Positions 22,801 through 34,800 of a DNA stretch of 64,000 bases are shown one piece after another. The notes below the pieces were generated by a model. That model saw only the letters and a list, made by a program, of their open reading frames with translations, did not search any database and had not been told where the DNA came from. Where the stretch lies: contig NC_087076.1 in NCBI RefSeq assembly GCF_026151205.1, forward strand, positions 9,028,902 to 9,092,901. The letters are read 5' to 3'. The DNA comes from Bolinopsis microptera. Its lineage: Eukaryota > Ctenophora > Tentaculata > Lobata > Bolinopsidae. The position numbers and the translations under genes are program-made. The first letter of the stretch is position 1, and each line of letters begins with the position of its first letter.

Positions 22801-25800
22801 TTACTAAGTGTTACTTAGTGTTACTAGGTGTTATTAGGTGTTACTAGGTGTTACTAAATGTTACTAGGTGTTACTAGGTGTAATTAGGTGTTATTAAGTG
22901 TTACTAGGTGTTACCAAGGTAAGTGGGAGATACAACTGACTCAATTTTTGACTAAAATGTACCCTTGTTCATCGTTACACCATAATGTTCTGAAAAACTC
23001 ACGCAAAACTTTCGTTATTCTCGTAAATCAAGGAAGTAATTGAATCTACATTTAAAGTTACATAATATTTGGAGCATGTCCTGTAAGATACATGCTTGAT
23101 AAGTATGAGATGTACCAAGGGTCGGATGCTGAATGCAGATAGGATCTTCAATCTTCAATCTTCATCTGAGAGCAAATAATTGGAGTCTCAAACTCTAACC
23201 CGTCAGTAACTCGTACAGTGATATTGCTACATTGGTAAATTGTTCTTTGTATTATCTAAATAACTTCTAAGGATTATATCGCCTGTGTGACTGAGATTCT
23301 AATTGAGATTAGCGTGCACTTTACCCCACCCATAGTGTCTTCTTAAACACTTACCTGTCTAGTCTGATCTCGTAAAACGGTTACTTGGTGATGTCTAGTG
23401 TTGCTATGGTTACTTGGTGATGTCTAGTGTGAAGTCACAGTTCACACCCTCTTTTTCCCTTTTGAGTAGACCTCCAAAAAGAGGGAGATTTTGTCAAGCG
23501 CTCGGAAATGGACAGCCTTTGATAAAAAAAGTAGATATAAGGAAAGGCTGTTTGTTTGGTATGTTGGTTCGGTTTATCTGTAGAAACAGGTTCAACCGAT
23601 TTAAATAGGAAAAATTAGATGATTTCATCTATTTCTAACGACACCCAATTAATGGTTCCTAAAAATACGGTTGAGGAAATTAAGAATCCGCCATTTGTTG
23701 CAGACTGTAGTCTCTTTCACCCAGTTTTCCAAAATTAGCGAATTTTTAATTGAAACAGTCACATTGTATCCTAGATCATCTGCTTTTCAGTATGAATGGT
23801 TAATTAAGTACGGTTTATCTCTAACCATGACGTTATAACGTTTAGTTCAAGTTAAATTTTCATGTAAATTACAAATAAGTGCATTATAACAGGGAAATAA
23901 TTGACGTCAATTCAACCGTTCTAGTCGTTTTGTCTGAGGATTGAATTAATTAATTATCAATTATTCTACTCATTAGTAAAAGTAATTGCACGCGGAAACT
24001 CTCCCAACCAAAGTAGTGGTACAGTGTGGGAACTGAGGACTGATTAGAATGTGATTGGTCACGTGACACTGATTGTACAGTGGTGTGTGATCATATTGTA
24101 ATTATGTATTATATCATTATTGTATAATTATTAGCTCATCCCATGTTATCATAGTGATCACTCAATTTTCAAACTCAATTTCTGATTTTCAAATTCGAAA
24201 ATGCACGTCAGAGTATGATTGAGCTCATTCCAACTTAATATTACATGTTAATGTAATAGCCCCACTTTAATGTCGCACTTTTTACACTTCAATGGGCCGC
24301 ATTGTAAAATGTAATCAAAGAAACTTATTCAATGTTACTTATTCAATGTTAAAGGTAACATGACCTATTAAAACAAGGCGCCCCCTAGAAAAAGGTGGCA
24401 ACTGGCTATCTACCAACATTAGATATATTCCCCACTGTTTTACCATGTGGCACTACCATGTGGCACTACCATGTGGCACTACCATGTGGTACTACCATTT
24501 GGCACTAACATTATCACATAAGTTACCCTCTCACTGTACAATAAAATATGCTGTGAGGATTGAATGACGGGAGGTAGAATCAGGATCCTGTAGTATATAT
24601 ATATATATGTATAATTGAACACTAAAGTTAAAGGTGTAGTGTTTCACATGAGACGAGGTCAGTAATAAGTTTAGAACGTATCGTATGGTGCACTGTGTGT
24701 GACGTGTGTGCGTGTGTGACCACCCAAATTGGAGTTAGCTCACACAACATGCGTTTCAAACTGGAGCAACCCGGGTCAAATTTCTGCAGTCAAAGTTAAT
24801 TTATATAATGATATTATGTTGAAACAACGAACCCTTAGGTCTGAAATAAAACCATCTACCTTAATCGGGAATATTATGACTGGGATAAAGTGGTGGATTT
24901 TGGAAAATTCCGCCATATTTTTCCCGGTCAAAAATTTTACCAGTCATAAATTAACCCGCAATAATATTCCCGAGTAAGGTATATTCTCTGAAGTCTGAAG
25001 TAACGCTATGAAAATATGTTTCACTGTCGTGACACTGTCGTGACACTGTCGTGACACTGTCGTGACACTGTCGTGACACTGTCGTGACACTGTTGTGACA
25101 CTGTTGTGACACTGTTGTGACACTGTTGTGACACTGTCGTGACACTGTCGTGACACTGTCGTGACACTGTCGTGACACTGTCGTGACACTGTCGTGACAC
25201 TGTTGTGACACTGTTGTGACACTGTTGTCACACTGTTGTGACACTGTTGTCACACTGTTGTCACACTGTTGTCACACTGTTGTCACACTGTTGTCACACT
25301 GAAACAACGAACCCTTAGGTCTGAAATAAAACCATCTACCTTAATCGGGAATATTATGACTGGGATAAAGTGGTGGATTTTGGAAAATTCCGCCATATTT
25401 TTCCCGGTCAAAAATTTTACCAGTCATAAATTAACCCGCAATAATATTCCCGAGTAAGGTATATTCTCTGAAGTCTGAAGTAACGCTATGAAAATATGTT
25501 TCACTGTCGTGACACTGTCGTGACACTGTCGTGACACTGTCGTGACACTGTCGTGACACTGTCGTGACACTGTTGTGACACTGTTGTGACACTGTTGTGA
25601 CACTGTTGTGACACTGTCGTGACACTGTCGTGACACTGTCGTGACACTGTCGTGACACTGTCGTGACACTGTCGTGACACTGTTGTGACACTGTTGTGAC
25701 ACTGTTGTCACACTGTTGTGACACTGTTGTGACACTGTTGTCACACTGTTGTCACACTGTTGTCACACTGTTGTCACACTGTTGTCACACTGTTGTCACA

Positions 25801-28800
25801 CTGTTGTCACACTGTTGTCACACTGTTGTCACACTGTTGTCACACTGTTGTCACACTGTTGTCACACTGTTGTCACACTGTTGTCACACTGTTGTCACAC
25901 TGTTGTCACACTGTTGTCACACTGTTGTCACACTGTTGTCACACTGTTGTCACACTGTTGTCACACTGTTGTCACACTGTTGTCACACTGTTGTCACACT
26001 GTTGTCACACTGTTGTCACACTGTTGTCACACTGTTGTGGCATTCATATTAATCGTCGTTGTACCTAATAATAATGTCTCTCCAGTGTATGCAAAGTTAT
26101 CCAGCAAAACTACTGGTACAGCAAAGCTTGAGCTAAAGGGTGAAATAAACGACGGTGGAAACTACGACAACGGTGATACTGTCGTAGATTTTATAATAAC
26201 AGGTTCGTTTGTTCACTTAAAGTTATTAAATAATACAAAATAATTCAGATTACACAGATTATCTAAGAACTAGATAACATGTTTTATGAAGGAGACAGGT
26301 ACAGACTCTTTATATAAATATTTCTTCTTATTTTCTTTCTTACCAGTTATCTGCCCTATCTGTCTACACTGTTGTATTTCAAAACATACCAATCATATAA
26401 AATACATTGAACAGGAGCAACAACTGATCTGGCGAAGCAAGCAAAGCCGAATGTAGCAGTAGAAGTTGTTGTGGGTAGCTATGAACCACTAAAAGTGGAG
26501 GTGAGGACTACTTCAGTGGATAGTAGTGGGGAGAAGAAGGTTATTATTATCACCGAGCAGGATATCTACCCTGGTGAGCCAACTTAACGTTTTTAGTTAT
26601 CACTTTTACTTAAGGTTTAAATCAAATTATTTACATATGTATAACCATCTTAATTTTCCTCTGCAATGTAGATCTGATTCTCCTCCTCCCCCTGCCAGGT
26701 CCCTCGTCACCACCAGCAGTACAACAAGACTCGGCTAGCTCCACTGTTAATGTTCAGCTCGTACCATCTGCTGGTGATGTTATCTTGGAGAACGTAGTAC
26801 AGGAACATCTTATAAAGTAAGTGTTCTTTATCAGTACATCTGTAGCTAAGTGTTACTAGGTGTTACTAGGTGTTACTAGGTGTTACTAGGTGTTACTAGG
26901 TGTTACTAAGTGTTACTAAGTGTTACTTAGTGTTACTAGGTGTTACTAGGTGTTACTAGGTGTTACTAGGTGTTACTAGGTGTTACTAGGTGTTACTAGG
27001 TGTTACTAGGTGCTACTAGGTGTTACTAGGTGTTACTAGGTGTTACTAGGTGTTACTAGGTGTTACTAGGTGTTACTAGGTGTTACTAGGTGTTACTAGG
27101 TGTTACTAGGTGTTACTAGGTGTTACTGCTGGTGATGTTATCTTGGAGAACGTAGTACAGGAACATCTTATAAAGTAAGTGTTCTTTATCAGTACATCTG
27201 TAGCTAAGTGTTATTAGGTGTTACTAGGTGTTACTAGGTGTTACTAGGTGTTACTAAGTGTTACTAGGTGTTATTAGGTGTTACTAGGTGTTACTAAGTG
27301 TTACTAGGTGTTATTAGGTGTTACTAGGTGTTACTGCTGGTGATGTTATCCTAGAGAACGTAGTACAGGAACATCTGATAAAGTAAGTGTTCTTTATCAG
27401 TACATCTGTTTTGCTCTAAAGATGTGGGTCATATTTATCACGCATATATCTTCAGTTCTGTTTTCTTTTCCATCAGGATTTGAGGAATGTTTGCAACACA
27501 GCTACCATAATGATTTTATATGTGATATCCTGATAAGAGCATTGTCTATGAGTTGCTTTTTTAATGTGTTCAAATTGTCTGATAATCAAAAAGGAAAACT
27601 GCTTATTTAGTAAAAGGTAGCAGTTGTTGACAACCTTTTACTAAAATTGTGAACACTGAACAATTATTTTATTGTTAGAATTTAACGCCTACAAATGAAT
27701 CGTTACTAATGTTGTATTGACGCCGAATTTCTCTGATCGTTCACAAGTTTGACATTAGCTGATTAGCTCATCACAATGTGAATCCAGTGGCATATGCTGA
27801 AATGACCATGACTTATTGTCTTAACAAAATACTGATAAATGCATGTGAAGAGCAGTTATTACTTTCCTCGTTGAGTTATATCCAGTACAATCAACGAATT
27901 GAGCCATATATTTAGAATACATCCTTGCCATATTATACTACTTATAGTTTATATTACTAGCTGTAGTGGTCAGTTACCCACCAGTGTCACGTGTGCTGTC
28001 CACCAGTGTCACGTGTGCTGTCCACCTGTGTCACGTGTGCTGTCCACCAGTGTCACGTGTGCTGTCCACCTGTGTCACGTGTGCTGTCCACCTGTGTCAC
28101 GTGTGCTGTCCACCTGTGTCACGTGTGCTGTCCACCTGTGGTATTTTAGAAAATAGATGACTTCACTCACAGAGCTGTTCTCAATAAATAACAACGTTAG
28201 TGGTCAACACACACGCACTGGCGTGACGACATGCTTGAAAAGAAAGCAGTATTAAAGTAAACAAAACACAGTTTAACTTGAGGGATTTGTAGCGGTGTAT
28301 TTGTAGTTGTGAATGGTAAGAATAGTACAGGTTACTACTGCTTCATAAGAGAGTTGGGATCATGATATGAAGCAAACATTAACTGGAGTTCGTGATACAA
28401 CGTACAAATGATACTTTGTGGATACTTTTTGTTACTATACTAAATACTTGTGTTTATTACAGCACAACTAAGAGCAAGGCTCTTACTACAAAGCAAGAGT
28501 GAGGCTTGTTGGTACTTATGTAGCTTGAATGCAGTGAAGGAGAACTAATGGACGACTTAACAAAAGCATTTTTAAAAAAGTTATGTTAGAGTTGAAAAGC
28601 AAGGCTTTCAAATAAATTAAAGATCCTAAGTGCCACCACAAATGTAACCACCATCGAACTTTAAACAGGTTATTTATAGCCTGTATTGCACAATATTACA
28701 TAAACAATATTTGATATTGCAGGTACACGATCCAATACACCAACAACGGTAAAGATGAAACAATAGATGTCGGTAAAGATGACAGAAAGATACCCATCAC

Positions 28801-31800
28801 ACTTTCTAACTTATTACCTGCTACAACTTACACTATAACAACTACTACAGTGTTACCTGTAGAGTATGGCGGAGAGGGGGACCCTACTTCATCTACTGTT
28901 TACACTGGTAATATCAACTTAGTATTTCTGATTATTAGTTTATAATTTTGTAGTTTAATTGTACTCACTACTCACCACACACTACCTATATAATACAGCT
29001 TGAGTCTTGTATCCAGTGTATTGTTAGACACCTGGTCTCAATCTAGTGTACATTTGTCTGGTTGTAATTTAATTAACTTTCTTCATATCGTTATCACCAT
29101 ATTTGGACATAATCGGTCTGACCATTTGTACATTGCTTGTTCGACTAAGGCACCATCCCACATTGAGATGTATATTTCACATTTGAAAGGTGTTTGTGGT
29201 TTTTGGCGGAATCTTGTATATCTGCACGTTTATTCGCATTGTGTATATAGGATTGTGTTTCACAGTAAGTGTTTCAAGTTTTACTGATAACAGTTGATAA
29301 GCAAGCTGCTCATATTTAATCTTCTTGCTTGTGCCAATAAAGGAGATTTGCTTACGAACTGAATGTAGCGCGCGAGACTTTGATTTGTATTCTCTTTTTA
29401 AGTGTCAATTCGCACTATGACCATTTGCGCGCGCGCGCGCGTTGCGCGCCGCACAGTATGCTCATATCATGACGTATATACATGACATGATCGGCATAAT
29501 GTGCAGTTTTCTTCATTTCCGATTAGAATAGAATATACATCCATCGAATTTACTAAGGCCTAGAGGGAAAGAGAGCTATTTCGTTAACTAATTATTAATT
29601 TTCTTGGATAATGTCGTCGGAAGTTCCAGTGTAATTTACTAACTTACTAAGAAGGGAAGCTTTCGAGTTGTATCAAACTTGTATTCTTACTTGTGTCATA
29701 TTGATCTCACACTCAGAAGTGACACAAATATTTGATTAAAATCATTTCATGAATATATTATAACAAATCATTAAGCTTTATGCTATCAAATAAAGTAAAC
29801 CTTCATATCCATAATCCAATCAAAGTATACGGTTTAAATCGTTGCATAATCAATGATAATACATATCCATAAAATTCTATTAGATGAAACCATGTAAGAG
29901 TTTACGTTTAATAACTTATGAGCATTAAAACTTGTGACTCCGGCTTTAGTACGAAGAAAACATTTATACAACATAAAATAATCGTGGATTAAAAGGTTTA
30001 CGAGAGATTCCTTTCCTTCTTAGCGATCACTTCTGTCTTCTAGATCCGAGAAAATTTCAACTCCGCATTATTCGTACAGCTTCATCATCATCTGGGTTCT
30101 TCATTCAAGGTAGAGTGTCATCAGGAATAAGTTAAGTGATCAAGGTGGAGTGATAATACGAGCACAGCTGCAGTTTTAGGTAGTATTACGAACCTCTCTG
30201 TTGTCTGCAGACTTGTTCCTTACCCCTCATCCTCTTATTCTTGAACCAGTTACACACCTGCATGTAACTCAGATCACACCTCTCTGACAACTCCTTCTTC
30301 TCTAGAGGAGTGGGGTATTTGTTGTTGTTGTAGAAGTCTTCTAGCTGATCTCTAGAGCTCTGTTTGTAGCAGTAAAGGGTCCTCTCACCGTCCCATACTG
30401 TAGCTGGGAAGGGGTATTTCTTTCTCAGTCTGTATCTGTCCACTGCATTGGGAGGCTTGCCTCGTCTGAGTTTAGCGAACCCGTACACAGCTGACAACCA
30501 GAGCTCTTGTAGTGTGTCGTGGTGTTTTGGGGAGAAACAGTTGGTGGCTATCATCTCCATTACCCCCTTGTGGTTGCCTTGTAAGTGAGCTTCTTGGATC
30601 TGGTCAACTAGGCTGGCTTCTTGGTGGTTGTTGTAGTTGTAACCTTGCTGGGCGATCTGGGGAGTGGCGTTGTAAGCTGCTATCTGGTTATCTTTTCTAT
30701 CTTTATAATGTGTACTGAGCTCTTTTATATCCTCATAATCAGTTCTGATCGGGATAGGTATCAAACGTGGGATTGCTTCCTCTGACTTCACAAGGTTGTT
30801 ACTGTAAACACAGGAAGAAGGCGCTGGTAAATCTACTGGCTCCTCTTTAGCATTCTTCCAAACATCAAACTGAGTCTCAGGTCCAAACATTGTGTCTCTA
30901 AAAGAAGCTCCGCTATCAGATTGTTCTGGAGTCTCAGGATCACCAGTCTTTTCAGAACAAGACTCGAACTGACCTTCCTCTGATGGTTGGTACAGAGGAT
31001 CAAACTTATCATAGTGAGCCTTTTCTTGAGGTGAGAGATAAGAGTTGTGGGGATCTGTTTCAGAGTAGGGAGGAGGAGGAGGACTGGGGTAGATACTGGG
31101 GTAACCTCCCCCCGCAGCTTCTAGGGTAGTGTTACCGATGAAGTAGTTGGAGATGTAGACGTTGTGTTCTGCTGGGTGAGTGTTGTAGGGTCCTGCTGGG
31201 TAACTTGTGGGGTAGCTGGGGTTGTAGTACATGTAGTTATCCATTTTGAAGGTGATATCAACGATTGCGAAACTGGAATGATAAACAAAGATAGCTTTGA
31301 AGGTGGGATCATCGGTATTTATATCAAACTGAGGGTAGAGATCGAGTAGACTCTTGAAGATCCGATAGTCTTGTTAAGAAGTAAGGAGTGAGCAAGTGGT
31401 TGATCGAAATGAGGGCTTCAGATAAGGATCACCTGAAACGTGTCACGTGATCAGGAAATCGTATCACGTGTCCTGCAAACCGACATCCAACACACGTCAT
31501 GATTGTATACTTGACACTTAATCCGGTTTCACGGGTTCCTGCACGCATGTTCTTCGCATTCTATCACATCGAGAAGTGCACTGTGGCATGATGAACAAGC
31601 ATACCGGAACAGAATGTCGGAATTATATATTTTAGTTTATTGGAGAGAATGTCTGAGTTTGAAATATTTTGCTTTCAGGACCAAGTCAGGTGGATGAGGC
31701 AACGTTTAAGAGTACTGTAATTGAAGATGCAGTGAAACTCGAGTGGGGGTGGGTCACGCATTTTTCTATTTCAGAGTCGTTGAAATTGCAAAACACTTCA

Positions 31801-34800
31801 TTATCATCCATGATCATAAATTGATCATTAGCAGATATCTCAAAATAAATTGTCAAAATATTCGTAATTGTTAAATATCTAATCTTCAGTTCTGTTGACG
31901 GAGCTGATAAATACAAAGTAGATCTGTTTGAGAACGGAACGAGCACAAGATCCCATTATCCAAAAGATTCCAAGATTGAGTACGTTAAATTCAACTCCAA
32001 AACAACCTATAAGCTGGAGATAAGAGCAATAAGAGAGGTTGATATCAACAGTAAACTAGTCGAGTATTCCGGAGATATCCTGGACAAAGAGCTCTCAGGG
32101 CGTAAGTTTGCTTTGTGGATATTTAATTAGAAAATACAAATGTTTCCGCTAATAGTTTATTGGAAAAGTGGTAAAACCAACGATATCACCGCTCGAACCG
32201 ATAAATCCGTACGACTGTCGTCTGTCAGAATATCTCACACATTGATCCTGACACCACCCTCTCTCTTCCCCAGCTCCACCAGCCCCAACTACGGACCAGT
32301 TCGAGGTAACCAACACCAGCGACAGTGTGACAGTACGGAGAGTATCCTCTGAGGATCAGACAACCCGCACTAACATGGTACAGGGTGATGGTGTGGGGTA
32401 CATTGTGTTTGTTAGTCATAGTGGGGTCAAGGAACAGAAGACACTTGCAGGTTGGTAGCTTATGTTGGGGTTTGAGAACTATAATTAAGTGGGAATTAGG
32501 TAGTGATCTATCAGTTGTTAAGAGTGTTTTTCATCAGTAATTTCAGTTTTACCCCCTCCCCCCTCCGTAATCAACCGTAATTAAGACCCAACCCCCCCCC
32601 CCTGACAGCAATATTACGTAATCATGGCCTGACCCCCCACCCCCCCTTTGACTTTTTTCCCTGGAAATCATTTTTCTTTACGTTTCATGCTACCCTGATC
32701 ATGATGAGATGATATCATTGTTATGATATCCGGCCAAGCACCTTTCAAACTACTTACTATAGTCAGATATCCGATTAATTTCTAAATTTTATCACTATCA
32801 GAATGAAACTGAGTGGAATTTGAATTAAAATTGTTATTTTAGAGGGTAAAAAAGAGAATTTTTAAATTAACGATCAAAAATCTCCCCGCCCCCCCCCCCC
32901 CCCCCCCCCCCCGTAATCAACCGTAAGCATTTGTAAACCCCCCCCCTCGGCTGATTACGTAATATGTGAACGACCCCTTAGTGTAGGGTTATGTTTTTAA
33001 ATGTGGGACCAGCATACTGGCAACCAAAGATTCTGCAAATTTCACGATTTTACATTTCCGCAGCTGAGGAACCCTCCCTCGTGCTTGGAGACCTGAGGTT
33101 ATCTTCAGACTACGAGATAATGGTAGCCCAGACTGTAGGGACAGGTTACGGAATGAAAACCTTCCTCAAATCCTTCAAAACAGGTTTGTAGACCAATTAA
33201 AACCGTTTTGGTTGAAGGGAAGGGATCCTAGGGATAACAAGCTAACACAGTAACTTTGCAGCGGACTGTAGAACACTGGACTGTGTGAACTGCCAGGAAA
33301 CCACCCAGTTCGACTACGTCTCCTTCGAGACCGCTGTTACCGTTAAATGTCTGGATGAAAACTTCATTAGGGAGAAAGACGCTGAAACAGGTACGGAATT
33401 GTTATATAATCATCATTTGTGATGAGACTATTATAGACGTCCGCATTGGTGGGGATCTGATCGAGAGCTCCTTCCATTTTTGAAGAAAACTTCTCAATTA
33501 TATGAAAATTTTCTTCACATCCTCATCATAAACCACGTCTACAAATTGCGATAATGATTTTGTGGTGACAGTAACCCTTCATGCTCTCGTGTTTGAGCAT
33601 AGGGAATGATCGGTTAGAAACTCATTAAATTGGACACTTCCTTACAGGTGAGACAACGTATAAAGCAGAGAAAACTTTGCTCTGTAACGGAAACAACCAG
33701 TACGTGGATCAGGACAATGAGAACCAGATTATCACCATTATAGAGTGTATTAAACAAGGTAATTGTGGTTTCGTCAGATTACTTTCCTTCTATATATCGA
33801 CCGCGAAAAACTGGCCGCCCAGACCCATTCACAGATTGCTTGAAGATATGATAGAACTATACTAAAAGCTCGCAACATAGAGGGCAGACCTCCGCAGCTG
33901 TGATAAAAACAGATGCTGTACCCTCAAACTCTAACCCACGGATCCCCTACTTTTTACAGGTGCGGTAATTGATCCGGTAGGTGGAGACTACACTTTATAC
34001 TACATCATAGCTGGAGTAGGGGTATTCTTGGTTCTTATAATTATAATCATCATCGTGGTTATAAGACGAAAGAGAACTCAGGGATCTTATAACGCTAAGA
34101 AAGCTAAGGATACATCTAAAAATGGGTAATTCAGTCATTTTCCTAAAACGTATTGATGGTATGTTTTCTTTTTATCCGGAACTTATATTTTGCTACCTCG
34201 ATCAAATTAAAATACAAATTACCGATAGTCTGGATCAAAGATCTGACAGTCGAGGTAAAAAGGAAAATGTTGCAGCCTCATCCAAACTGAATTTTCAGGG
34301 TCGCATCTCCAGACTTGGGCTTGGAACAACCAAAGACCTTTGTAAACGATGATGCCTTCTTCGAAAACAAGTGAGTAGCATCATCAGTCCATTGATAATC
34401 CTTAGCAAATATCCCAGGTATTCTTTATGCTAACAACCTCTTAGAAATTGGAAACTTGAGCTACTATAACAATTATCATGCTCATGCTCTGATATGGCAG
34501 CTCTTATTTGATACACCTAAATGTCACTGTTGTTATGGTTACTGTTGGTTGAACAGTAATATCTCCCTAGGTGGGATAACGAGTTACTCAGGGCTCAGTC
34601 AGGACGCAGTAAAGCTACTTCTTACGGGTCACAGGTTTGTTGTTTTACTAATTTTTTATTTTTTCCAGTTAACGTTACGGTTCACAAACACACTATTTTT
34701 GTTTATAAATTATTTAAAATTCCTTCAGGAATATTTGGTGTGAAAAGAACCACAAGAGTGAGAGAAAAAGAATAAACGGAAATGAAAACAGTGAATGTGA

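Noticed and set aside
24944-26243. Several 95-164-residue frames across the CACTGTTGTCA array
   Set aside because: Eleven-base repeat read through in several frames on both strands; only its last part overlaps a real exon (26086-26202).
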